From Bordetella parapertussis (GTDB lineage: Bacteria > Cyanobacteriota > Cyanobacteriia > PCC-6307 > Cyanobiaceae): 19,272 nt of DNA. The stretch covers positions 1 to 19,272 of the forward strand of contig CALPMR020000025.1 in assembly GCA_943324725.2 (NCBI GenBank), in the 5' to 3' direction. The first letter of the stretch is position 1. Each line of letters starts with the position of its first letter. Made by a program: the position numbers and the translations under genes. Positions 6,900-14,330 of the stretch are shown piece after piece. Below the pieces are notes generated by a model. It saw nothing but the letters and a program-made list of their open reading frames with translations, was not told the origin of the DNA and ran no database searches.

Positions 6900-8219
6900 T
6901 CAGCCTGGCTGGCTGGCGGGCTCGGGAAGGGCCGCCACCAGCACTTTGTCGATGCGCTTGCCGTCCATGTCCATCACCTCGAAGCGAAGGCCATCCCAAC
7001 TGAAGTGATCTCCGGCCCGGGGTACTCGGCCCAGCACATGCAGCACGAAGCCACCGAGGGTGTGAAAGTTGCCGCTAATTTCGTCGGGCAGGCTGGAGCG
7101 CTGAACCAGATCTTTGAATTCACTGATATCAAGAGCACCATCGAGCAACCAGGAACCATCTTCGCGGCGGATGATCTGCGGTTCATCGAGATCTTCGGCC
7201 GAGGGCAGATCGCCGACAATGGCCTCCATCAGATCGGTGAGTGTCACCAGTCCTTCGATGCCACCGTATTCATCGGTGACCAGGCCGATATGAACACCGG
7301 TCTGGCGAAACTGCTCGATCACATGGAGGGCCCGAGCCGATTCCGTGATGTAGAGCGGTAGTTGTAATAAGCTGTTCAGATCCACTGGATGACCTGAAAG
7401 TTCGGCTGCCAGCAGGTTGCGGCCCCGCAGGATGCCGATGCAGTTGTCGAGGCTGCCCTGGGCCACGGGCAGGAGGGAGTGGTTGCTGCCGGTCACCAGC
7501 TCCAGCTGTTGTTCACGCGTGATGTTGAGATCCAGCCAGCAGATCTCAGTGCGCGGCGTCATGATGGCGCGGATTGAGCGATCCCCGAGGCGAAAGACCC
7601 GTTGCACCATGACGTGCTCGGCCTCTTCCAGCACACCCGATTCGGCCCCCTGGCGGATCAGGGCCTTGAGCTCTTCTTCGGTGAGGTCCGGTTCGCTGGA
7701 GCTGCGGATGCCCAGCAGATTGAGCAGCACTTCGGTGGAGATGCCCAGCAGCCGCACCAGTGGGGCCGTCCAGTTGGCGAGCCTGCGCATCGGCTGGGCC
7801 ACGGCGCAGGCCACGGCTTCGGGACTGTTGAGGGCGATGCGTTTGGGCAGCAGCTCGCCGATCACCAGCGAGAGGTAGGTGATGACGCCGACGACCACGG
7901 CCACACTGAGGCCTTCGCTCCAGGCACGCAGCAGCGGAATCGAGGCCAGCAGGGGCTGGAGCCGACGCGCCAGGGTGGCTCCCCCTACAGCTCCACTGAG
8001 GATGCCGATCAAGGTGATGCCGATCTGGACAGCGGAGAGAAAGTCGTTGGGTGAGTTGGCGAGTTTCAGGGCAGCCCGGGCCCGGCTATGGCCCTGGTCG
8101 GCCAGCTGTTCCAGCCGGATCTTGCGGGCCGAAACCACGGCGATTTCCGAGCCTGAGAAGATGCCGTTGGCAACGATCAGAACGAGGATCAGAACAATTT
8201 CGACCAGGACGGTGACCAC
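6900..8219 (-). CDS. CNNM/CBS/CorC-domain membrane protein (hemolysin family)
   Basis: This 439-aa protein belongs to the family often labelled hemolysin or CorC, thought to act in magnesium, cobalt or other divalent-cation export. Order of parts: a CNNM (DUF21) membrane domain at about residues 1-190, with ANGIFSGSEIAVVSARK near the start and GELLPKRIALNSPE near 122-135. Then comes a pair of CBS domains at about 210-345 (IMTPRTEICWLD; LVTDEYGGIEGLVTLTDLMEAIVGD). A C-terminal CorC/HlyC domain at about 350-435 (DGSWLLDG, TLGGFVLHVLGRVPRAGD) follows. All domains are complete and the length is normal. The start is GTG 8219; the next residues already form the first helix. The physiological ion is not predictable from sequence. 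Confidence 0.92.
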   Translation of the reverse strand: MVTVLVEIVLILVLIVANGIFSGSEIAVVSARKIRLEQLADQGHSRARAALKLANSPNDFLSAVQIGITLIGILSGAVGGATLARRLQPLLASIPLLRAWSEGLSVAVVVGVITYLSLVIGELLPKRIALNSPEAVACAVAQPMRRLANWTAPLVRLLGISTEVLLNLLGIRSSSEPDLTEEELKALIRQGAESGVLEEAEHVMVQRVFRLGDRSIRAIMTPRTEICWLDLNITREQQLELVTGSNHSLLPVAQGSLDNCIGILRGRNLLAAELSGHPVDLNSLLQLPLYITESARALHVIEQFRQTGVHIGLVTDEYGGIEGLVTLTDLMEAIVGDLPSAEDLDEPQIIRREDGSWLLDGALDISEFKDLVQRSSLPDEISGNFHTLGGFVLHVLGRVPRAGDHFSWDGLRFEVMDMDGKRIDKVLVAALPEPASQPG

Positions 8220-8954
8220 AGGACTGGGGGGCTCTGATTGGCAGCTGCCCGGCGGAGGATAGCAGGGAAAGACAGTGTGGAATGAGCCTCAGCCAGCGAA
8301 ATGGCGATGGGAAATCCTCGCAAAGATGCCTGGTCTGAGTGAATGGAATCGCTGAATTCCATTGGCCGCCAAGGCGGCTCTCGAGTCGCTCTCAGTTTGG
8401 AATCTCGTCGCTGACAGCGAAGCGCGCATTTGGCTGCTTGGTCTGGCTGTGGGGCCTGCGGCCATGTCCCTCGCACCGGATGCCTGCTGGTCTTGGCTAG
8501 GCCGAAACTCGGTATCGCCACGGCTGCTGATTGTCCCCGCCTCAGGGCTTTGCCGGCCCGGCGCCCCAGCGGCCCGAGTCCCCCATAGGTGGAGTGCTGC
8601 CAAGGCGCTGCTGTTGAAGCGGACGGAGCGGCGACGAGCACTGCTGCCGCGTCTCTCACCGTTCGTTGCCTGTGAAGATCTGAGGCTCTGATGCGCCTGT
8701 TGAGGACCTTGCCGGAGGCGGCGGTGTCAGTCGGAGGCTGGGTGGTTCAGGATCTGGCGCCGCGCCAGCCTCCGAACTCCTGCCGGCGGGCCTTGGACCT
8801 GGGCTGCTGCGAATTGATGGCCGACTTCATGGTCCTGGGGGCGATGAAGCCCGCAGCCAGGGCCATCAAGCGCAGCGAATCAGCTGCAAATAAGTGGAAA
8901 TCCTTGTCCCTGGGATGGGCTGTTGGCCTCCGCGCTTGAGCTGACGCACGGCCC
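8220..8954. other. Gene-poor tract upstream of the CorC-type gene
   Basis: About 735 bases lie between the CorC-type start and the stop of the AraC-type regulator gene, both leftward. Open frames here show no domain signature and mirror one another across strands. Two adjacent inverted repeats are at 8342-8363 and 8365-8378. Promoter elements for the CorC-type gene should be near 8220-8300, but I could not identify a convincing pair. The word GATCTGAGGCT at 8677-8687 is shared with 6109-6119. Confidence 0.55.
8342..8378. repeat. Two adjacent inverted repeats
   Basis: AATGGAAT (8342-8349) and ATTCCATT (8356-8363) form a perfect 8-base inverted repeat with a 6-base loop. One base later, GCCGCC (8365-8370) and GGCGGC (8373-8378) form a perfect 6-base inverted repeat around AA. 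Together they make a double hairpin in a tract without genes. No T run follows on either strand, so a terminator role is doubtful. Confidence 0.7.
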
Positions 8955-10250
8955 TCAGGGCCGCCGGCGCTGTTGACGCAGCACCTCCGAGGGCTTCTGG
9001 CCGAAGCGCCGCAGGAAATCGCGGCTGAAGGCGGCCTGGCTGATGTAGCCACAATCCTGGGCGACCTGGCTCACCGTCAGGCCTGGGGCCGGCCGGCCCA
9101 GGATGGTCAGGGCCCGTTCCAGCCGTTGGCGGCGCAGCCACTGGGTGGGGCCGCAGCCGTAGCGCTGACGGAAGGCGTACTGCAGCGAGCGGCGGCTGTA
9201 GCGGCTGCGGCGTTCGATGTCGCTGAGGCTGATCGGTTCCTGCAGATTCGCCAACATCCACTGCACAAGTGCGTCATGGCTGAAGGGATCTTGCTGCCGC
9301 ACCGTGGGGCAGGGGCCCGATGCGCGGGGAAGCTCGCCGCTGTCGCCGTGCAACAGCTGGGGCAATAGCAACATCACCAGCAGCCGGCGCACCAGATCGT
9401 CGAGTTGCAGCATCGGGTTGACGCTGCCACTGGCGGCGATGGCGGCGTGGACCAGCCGCAGGCTCTGTCGGAGCAGGGTCTGGATGCTGCCGAGGCGCCG
9501 ATCGACCCGGTGATCGAGCACGGTGGTCTGCTGCAAAGCCGCCTGGATGGCCAGGGAGCCCCTTGGCGAGCCGGCCATGGCGCTGGCCACCGCCGTCAGG
9601 CTCTCGGGGGGAAATGTCACCACCACCGCAGCGCAGAAGCTGGCGTGAATGCGCAGCTGGGACTGCTCCTGACTGAGAAACAGCCCGGCATCCTGGAAGC
9701 GATAGGTCCGCCCATCCACCTGGTAATCGTTGATCGCCAGCTCCGGTGCGTAGGGGAGCACGACGTGGGCCTGATGCTGTCGCTCCAGGGTGCCATCAAA
9801 GCCCGAGCCGAAGGTCGACAGCAGGCTGAGATCGCCCAGTTGCACCGCGGCGGACTTGTTGAAGAAGGGCTGCTGCGGCTCCAGGGCGTCCCAGGTGGCC
9901 ACCTTCACCGGCAACACCTGATCCAGCACTCCGCCGAAGACATCGGTGTCGTGGGAGGTCATGGAAATCCCAGGCAGCTCCAGCAGCGGCATCCGTGAGC
10001 GGCTTGCTGCAGTTGCTTCCCTGTCTGCGTTTGGATTCGGGACTCCGCTGGCTGGACCGCTACTGGCTGTTCTGGTGCTCATGCCTGCTGGGTCGTTCAC
10101 TGCTGCTGAGTTGCGTCGGTCGATGGCCTGGAACTGGACGGGCGCCGCTGACAGCGTGTTGTCGATGACTGCGCCGCTCGAGCCTGCTGAATGGGGGGCC
10201 TGGTCATCGGCCTGGCGAGCTGCCCCGTTCCTGTTCTGGCCGTAGCTCAT
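8955..10250 (-). CDS. AraC-family transcriptional regulator
   Basis: The C-terminal third (about residues 335-430) is a typical AraC double helix-turn-helix. It starts with LVQWMLANLQEPISLSDIER, then RSLQYAFRQRYGCGPTQWLR and an AraC signature running through LTVSQVAQDCGYISQAAFSRDFLRRFGQKPSE. The middle part (about 97-320) would be the sensing domain and resembles the AraC-binding-like regions of longer cyanobacterial and proteobacterial members; the effector is unknown. The first 86 or so residues are Ala/Ser/Asn-rich and look unconserved. Met87 (base 9992) or Met97 (base 9962) may therefore be the true start, giving about 345 residues. It is a DNA-binding cytoplasmic regulator; its targets are not evident from neighbours. 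Confidence 0.88.
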   Translation of the reverse strand: MSYGQNRNGAARQADDQAPHSAGSSGAVIDNTLSAAPVQFQAIDRRNSAAVNDPAGMSTRTASSGPASGVPNPNADREATAASRSRMPLLELPGISMTSHDTDVFGGVLDQVLPVKVATWDALEPQQPFFNKSAAVQLGDLSLLSTFGSGFDGTLERQHQAHVVLPYAPELAINDYQVDGRTYRFQDAGLFLSQEQSQLRIHASFCAAVVVTFPPESLTAVASAMAGSPRGSLAIQAALQQTTVLDHRVDRRLGSIQTLLRQSLRLVHAAIAASGSVNPMLQLDDLVRRLLVMLLLPQLLHGDSGELPRASGPCPTVRQQDPFSHDALVQWMLANLQEPISLSDIERRSRYSRRSLQYAFRQRYGCGPTQWLRRQRLERALTILGRPAPGLTVSQVAQDCGYISQAAFSRDFLRRFGQKPSEVLRQQRRRP

Positions 10251-10372
10251 CGGGCCCGATCTGGCCCCAGGTCATGGGCGCCGTTGCCTGCTGATTATGC
10301 GTGTGGCGTTATTGCTGACAGGGCATTGATGCGTTTTGTTCGGAGATTGGAGCTGGGCCAAGGCGTTGCCGG

Positions 10373-10903
10373 CTACAGCCAGTGGTGGGGATAGGGGCTG
10401 CTGGCTGGGATCAGCTGGCTGAAGGCCACGGCCATCAGCAGCAACAGCAGCGATCCAGCCAGAACCGGCATCAGCACGAAGCTGGGCCTGGCACCGAGCA
10501 GCACGCCCAGCAGTGCCACAGCTCCTGCGGGAGGGTGGAGGCAGCGCAGCATCTGGCCGCTGGTGATGGTCAAGCCCACCGCCAGCCCCATCACCCAGGG
10601 AGCCGTGCCGAACAGCAGCACGCAGCCGACGCTGATCAGAGCCGCGAGAGTGTTGCCGGCCACCAGGTTGCGCGGCTGGGCGAGGGGGCTTTCGGGGTGA
10701 CCGAAGAGCAGCACGGTGGAGGCGCCCAGGGGGGCGGCGATCAAGGGGTAGTGGCTCCAGGCGCTCAACAGGCCCAGCAGGGTGATGGCAATCAGGGCAC
10801 CAAGCCAGGCCCTGATCACCTGGTTCGTCACAAAGGTGGGCTGGTATCTGCGGCCCCGCTGGCGCTGATCAGCAAGGAACCAGCGAAGCCGACCCAGCAC
10901 CAT
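10373..10903 (-). CDS. HPP-family integral membrane protein
   Basis: This 176-aa membrane protein carries the family-naming HPPAGAVALLGVLLG segment at about residues 124-138, and the upstream FGHPESPLAQPRNLVAGN segment also typical of HPP proteins. Four hydrophobic stretches fit four transmembrane helices. Cyanobacterial and chloroplast HPP proteins have been reported to transport nitrite; whether this one does is inference. The open frame extends far upstream, but that part runs antisense-like through rpaB in another frame, so I place the start at ATG 10903. It lies 26 bases downstream of the rpaB stop on the same strand and may be co-transcribed with it. Confidence 0.87.
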   Translation of the reverse strand: MVLGRLRWFLADQRQRGRRYQPTFVTNQVIRAWLGALIAITLLGLLSAWSHYPLIAAPLGASTVLLFGHPESPLAQPRNLVAGNTLAALISVGCVLLFGTAPWVMGLAVGLTITSGQMLRCLHPPAGAVALLGVLLGARPSFVLMPVLAGSLLLLLMAVAFSQLIPASSPYPHHWL

Positions 10904-10929
10904 GCCATTTCTGTATCGGTTCGAACAAT

Positions 10930-11706
10930 CTAGCCGTTGGTGACGATCCGCTGGAACATATACCCCATGCCCCGGGCCGTGATGATCAGTTCGGGATTTT
11001 CCGGATCCTCCTCCAGCTTCGCTCTCAGCCGCGAGACGTGCACATCCACCACCCGGGTGTCGGCATGGCGCTCCGGGGTGTAGCCCCAGATCTTGGTGAG
11101 GATGTCGGCGCGGCTCAGAGGTTCGCCTGAGCGACTCAGCAGCAGTTCCAGCAGGCCGAATTCCATGCCGGTCAGGCGGATCCGGTCTTCGCCGCGGAAC
11201 ACCTGGCGCTTGGCGGTGTTGATGCGCAGTCCACCCACCTCGATGCCGTTGGAAGTGGCCGGTCGCTGGCCGCCGCTGCCGCTGCCATTGCCCTGCACCC
11301 GCCTGAGCACGCAACGGATGCGGGCTTCGAGCTCCTTGGGGCTGAAGGGCTTCATCAGGTAGTCGTCGGCCCCCAGTTCCAGACCCAGGATCCGGTCCTT
11401 GACCTCGGAGAGGGCCGTGAGCATCACGATCGGCACATCCGAGATCTTGCGCAGCTCCTGAATGACGCCATAGCCGTCAAGTTTTGGCATCATCACGTCG
11501 AGCACCACCAGATCGGGCTCGACGGACGGGAACAGATCCAGGGCTTCCTCGCCGTCGGAGGCAGTGGCCACGGTGTAGCCCACCATCGACAGGCGGGTTT
11601 CCAGAATGCGGCGGATACTGGCCTCGTCATCCACCACGAGGATGGTTCCCTTGTTGCCGGTCGCCTCCCGTCCGTCGGTGCCGGAATGGGGAACGGATGC
11701 GGTCAT
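10930..11706 (-). CDS. rpaB: OmpR-type response regulator RpaB
   Basis: RpaB (ycf27-type) is an essential cyanobacterial regulator of high-light and redox-responsive genes, working with the histidine kinase Hik33/NblS and binding HLR1 sites. The 258-aa protein has a receiver domain at about residues 20-137. Its acidic pair is Asp26-Asp27, the phosphoacceptor Asp70 sits in VVLDVMMPKLDGYG, Thr97 is in the switch position and Lys119 is in LMKPFSPKELEARIR. A winged-helix DNA-binding domain follows at about 155-255, with VVDVHVSRLRAKLEEDPENP and a terminal ITARGMGYMF. The start is ATG 11706. The first 19 residues are variable. No recognisable HLR1 pair was found directly upstream. Confidence 0.9.
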   Translation of the reverse strand: MTASVPHSGTDGREATGNKGTILVVDDEASIRRILETRLSMVGYTVATASDGEEALDLFPSVEPDLVVLDVMMPKLDGYGVIQELRKISDVPIVMLTALSEVKDRILGLELGADDYLMKPFSPKELEARIRCVLRRVQGNGSGSGGQRPATSNGIEVGGLRINTAKRQVFRGEDRIRLTGMEFGLLELLLSRSGEPLSRADILTKIWGYTPERHADTRVVDVHVSRLRAKLEEDPENPELIITARGMGYMFQRIVTNG

Positions 11707-11729
11707 GGTGACTCGACTCAGGGGGAGGT

Positions 11730-11751
11730 GAAAGGCCTCCGCAGGCCTTTC
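11730..11751 (-). terminator. Hairpin terminator after the 11816-12502 gene
   Basis: A perfect inverted repeat has arms 11730-11738 and 11743-11751 (GAAAGGCCT and AGGCCTTTC) around a 4-base loop. On the minus strand it lies about 65 bases after the stop of the unknown gene and just before rpaB, with a short T tail formed by the arm itself. It may instead act as a 5' leader hairpin for rpaB, whose start codon is 24 bases further on. Confidence 0.6.
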
Positions 11752-11815
11752 GTGTCGTTATGCCGATCCTCTCAGATAGCGAGCCGCTGGGCAGGGCCTT
11801 GAGTGTGGTATTGGC

Positions 11816-12502
11816 TCAGATTGCCCCAGTCTCCACCGGCGGGGCTGGCTTGTCGCTGTCCTTGAGAGATGGATAGGTGGCGCGGGTGAAGGTCGAGATC
11901 TCCTGGCGCACCTTGCTGCGGAAGTTGCGTGCCGTTTCGCCCGCCAGCACCGGGTAATCGGTGGCTGAGGCCCGCTCATCACCGCGCAGGTGTTTCCAGC
12001 TGGTGGGCTCCTGCTGTTTCAGGACCTCGAGGGGGGCTGCGAAGTCGTAAATGACGACGCGACCGAGGGTTGCGGCTTCGGCTGCCCAGCGTTCCCGTTC
12101 CGGCAGAAACAGCTTTGCTTTCAAAGTGTCCGGCAGGCCCAGCACCGGCTCGTAGTACTCCAGGGCCCTGAGTTCCTCCTCCAACACGATCGGCCAGGCT
12201 GCCTGCTCATCGGGCTGAAGACCCAGGGCTTCGGCGCTGGCCTGCATGGCCGCCAGATGGAAACTCAACCAGCGATGGTGTGCTTTCTCCTTGAGGGTTT
12301 TCCTTGCCGAGCCCCGACCGGAGCTGGGGCGTTTGGGCAGGGCGGCTTCGGCCTTGCGCAGCAACACCCGTTCGTCCCGTTCCAGATTGATGGCCCCCCA
12401 GCGCTGCCGGTATTCCCAGAGCTCTTCGTAGACGCGCACTTCTTCAGCGCTCCAACCCAGCTCGCGCAACTCTGCAGAGCGACAGCCTTCTTCCTTCACC
12501 AT
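11816..12502 (-). CDS. Conserved-looking hypothetical protein, soluble
   Basis: A 228-aa protein starting at ATG 12502; a GTG at 12517 is the alternative start. It is rich in charged residues and probably mostly helical, with no signal peptide or membrane segment. Notable stretches are ELRELGWSAEEVRVYEELWEY near the N terminus, WGAINLERDERVLLRKAEAALP, and a C-terminal half with LGLPDTLKAKLFLPERERW and YPVLAGETARNFRSKVRQE. The style resembles cyanobacteria-specific conserved proteins, but I cannot name a family. It lies upstream of rpaB on the same strand, separated by a hairpin, so it is probably a separate transcript. Confidence 0.72.
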   Translation of the reverse strand: MVKEEGCRSAELRELGWSAEEVRVYEELWEYRQRWGAINLERDERVLLRKAEAALPKRPSSGRGSARKTLKEKAHHRWLSFHLAAMQASAEALGLQPDEQAAWPIVLEEELRALEYYEPVLGLPDTLKAKLFLPERERWAAEAATLGRVVIYDFAAPLEVLKQQEPTSWKHLRGDERASATDYPVLAGETARNFRSKVRQEISTFTRATYPSLKDSDKPAPPVETGAI

Positions 12503-12573
12503 CGGGAGTCCGGTCACTTATGGCTGGCACAGTAAACGTTGGCGCCGGGTGATCGGCTCTTGCCTCCCTGCAC

Positions 12574-12801
12574 TCAGCTGTATTCACCGGGGATGTCCCG
12601 CTTGGTGATCGTCACCCGCTCGAAGGTCTGACCGGAGGCCCTCAGCAGTTCGTCGCCGGAGAACTCAAAGCCCAGCCCGGCGGCGATCTGGGCGACATCG
12701 TCGGCGGTGGCGGCCGCCTGGACCGCCGCTCGCAGCGCCGGGGTGTCCTGAACGCTGGCGAGAAAGGCCCGGAGTTGGTCGCGGGACTGCGGTGAGGGCG
12801 A
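12574..12801 (-). pseudogene. Nif11-like leader peptide frame without a start codon
   Basis: The minus-strand frame ending at the TGA in 12574-12576 reads, from about base 12786, SRDQLRAFLASVQDTPALRA, then a helical Ala-rich stretch, ADDVAQIAAGLGFEFSGDEL, and a tail ending DIPGEYS. This matches the Nif11 domain (N-terminal xLxAFLxxV, then AxxAGF and SxxEL), common in cyanobacteria as a leader of RiPP precursors or as free-standing proteins. The frame is closed upstream by a stop at 12802-12804, and the 5 codons between include no ATG, GTG or TTG. An ATG at 12808 is in another frame, so one extra or two missing bases would explain it. The tail lacks the usual GG cleavage motif. It is either a recent pseudogene, uses an unusual start, or contains a sequencing error. 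Confidence 0.65.
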
Positions 12802-12903
12802 TCAGCATGACGCGGCCTCCCCTGGCCGTGGATTGGGGCAGCAGGGCTGACCGGCTCGGAGCTGGGCGACTAAGTTGTGAATCAACTGCGGCCTGCGTTG
12901 AAC

Positions 12904-13308
12904 ATGCTGCGCTTCATCGCCAACGTCATCTGGTTTCTGTGTGGCGGTGTGGTGATGGGACTGGGCTGGTGGCTGGCCGGGCTCGTGGCGGCGATCACGA
13001 TCGTCGGCATCCCCTGGGCCCGGGCCTGCTTCGTGATCGGCACCTTCTCCTTCTGGCCGTTCGGCTACGAGGCGATCAGCCGCACCGAACTCAGCGGCAG
13101 GGGCGATCTCGGCACCGGTCCACTCGGATTCATCGGCAATGTGGTCTGGTTTCTGTTGGCCGGCTGGTGGTTGGCGCTGGGGCACCTGGCCTCGGCCCTC
13201 GCCTGCTTCATCACGATCATCGGCATCCCCTTCGGCCTCCAGCACCTCAAGCTCGCCGTGATCGCCCTGGCGCCGATCGGCATGACGGTGGTGCCGATCC
13301 GCCGCTGA
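12904..13308 (+). CDS. YccF-domain inner membrane protein
   Basis: This 134-aa protein shows the duplicated YccF (DUF307) pattern: two similar halves, each with a hydrophobic hairpin. The first half has NVIWFLCGGVVMGLGWWLAGL, an ITIVGIPWARACFVIGTFSFWPFGYEAI segment and a polar stretch. The second repeats NVVWFLLAGWWLALGHL and ITIIGIPFGLQHLKLAVIALAPIG. The family is a widespread membrane protein of unknown function. ATG 12904 is preferred over GTG 12877 because family members begin directly at the first helix. It is divergent from the Nif11-like frame and convergent with the VIT-type gene, ending 24 bases from that gene's stop. Confidence 0.9.
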   Translation: MLRFIANVIWFLCGGVVMGLGWWLAGLVAAITIVGIPWARACFVIGTFSFWPFGYEAISRTELSGRGDLGTGPLGFIGNVVWFLLAGWWLALGHLASALACFITIIGIPFGLQHLKLAVIALAPIGMTVVPIRR

Positions 13309-13332
13309 AGGCGCCGGCGGGGATCACGGCCA

Positions 13333-14031
13333 TCACACGGTGGCGCCGAAGAACTTGCCTGCCAAGGCCGTCAGGCCCATGGCCAGGGCTCCCCAGAACA
13401 GCATCCTGAGGCTGCCGGTGCGGATCGGGGCGCCACCGGCCCAGGCGGCCAGACCGCCCAGGGCCATCAGAGCGAGCAGGGCCACGGCTGTGGTGATCGC
13501 ACTGATCCGTGCCGGCGGACTGAGCAGGATCGTCAGCAGCGGCAGCAGGGCTCCGGCCGCGAAGCTGGCGGCGGAGGCCAGGGCCGCCTGAATCGGTCGG
13601 GCCCGCAGGATGTCGCTCAGTCCCAGCTCGTCGCGGGCATGGGCTCCGAGGGCGTCATGGAGGGTGAGCTGTTCGGCCACCTGGCGCGCCAGAGCTGGCT
13701 CCAGGCCGCGCTGCCGATAGATCTCGGTGAGTTCCGCCAGTTCTCCACCCGGGTCCAGGGCCAGTTCCTGTCGCTCCCGGGCCAGATCCGCCGCCTCCGT
13801 ATCCGCCTGCGATTGCACAGAGACATATTCCCCCGCCGCCATCGACATCGCTCCGGCGACGATGGCCGCCAGGCCGGAAAGCAGCAGGGTGGGGCGATCG
13901 GCACCGGAGGCGGCGATGCCCACCACCAGGCTTGAGACGGAGATGGTGCCGTCGTTGGCGCCGAGCACCACAGCCCTCAACCAGCCCACTCGATGGCTGT
14001 TATGGCGTTCTCGATGGTGCAGGGAGGGCAT
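13333..14031 (-). CDS. VIT1/CCC1-family Fe(II)/Mn(II) transporter
   Basis: The 232-aa protein has the family's conserved first helix (LRAVVLGANDGTISVSSLVVGIA, about residues 18-40). A second follows, with AGAMSMAAGEYVSVQSQADTEAADLARERQ at about 59-88, the diagnostic stretch running into the cytoplasmic Glu-rich metal-binding region. A cytoplasmic helical domain (about 80-150) precedes three C-terminal hydrophobic helices. VIT1/CCC1 proteins move iron or manganese out of the cytoplasm, to vacuole or exterior. In a bacterium this would be efflux across the plasma membrane; the ion preference is not visible. It starts 12 bases after the 64-aa protein gene and is probably co-transcribed with it. 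Confidence 0.92.
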   Translation of the reverse strand: MPSLHHRERHNSHRVGWLRAVVLGANDGTISVSSLVVGIAASGADRPTLLLSGLAAIVAGAMSMAAGEYVSVQSQADTEAADLARERQELALDPGGELAELTEIYRQRGLEPALARQVAEQLTLHDALGAHARDELGLSDILRARPIQAALASAASFAAGALLPLLTILLSPPARISAITTAVALLALMALGGLAAWAGGAPIRTGSLRMLFWGALAMGLTALAGKFFGATV

Positions 14032-14043
14032 GGCAGGAGGGTT

Positions 14044-14238
14044 TCAGGGTTGCAGGGCCCTCAGCTTGTCCACCAGCCGCAGCCGGTGCTGCTCCAGGGT
14101 GTCGATCGCGAACAGGATCCACATCAGCTCGAGATTGATCGCCGCCGGGAGTTGCTGGCTCTGGTACGACGCCATCTCATGACGATGGATCTGGCCTGCT
14201 TCCAGCTTGGCGAGGAGTTCGGCCTGCACAGGATCCAT
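14044..14238 (-). CDS. Small hypothetical protein upstream of the VIT-type gene
   Basis: A 64-aa protein (ATG 14238) whose stop is 12 bases before the VIT-type transporter start, on the same strand. It reads as two amphipathic helices: DPVQAELLAKLEAGQIHRHEMA and INLELMWILFAIDTLEQHRLRLVDKLRAL. There is no signal peptide. The HRHE cluster at about residues 18-21 could bind metal, but this is speculation from its position beside a metal transporter. No family is recognised. The coupling distance and protein-like composition support a real gene. Confidence 0.6.
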   Translation of the reverse strand: MDPVQAELLAKLEAGQIHRHEMASYQSQQLPAAINLELMWILFAIDTLEQHRLRLVDKLRALQP

Positions 14239-14330
14239 CGCAATACCATCCCGACGTCGGCATTGCCGTCAGGTTATTGGGATGGTTCGTGCGGGCGTGA
14301 CAATGGTGTCACCTTCGCCCTGACAGCTGC

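Noticed and set aside
10904..11314. Upstream extension of the HPP open frame
   Set aside because: The extension lies within rpaB in another frame and is compositionally unlike a membrane protein; the HPP domain begins at ATG 10903.
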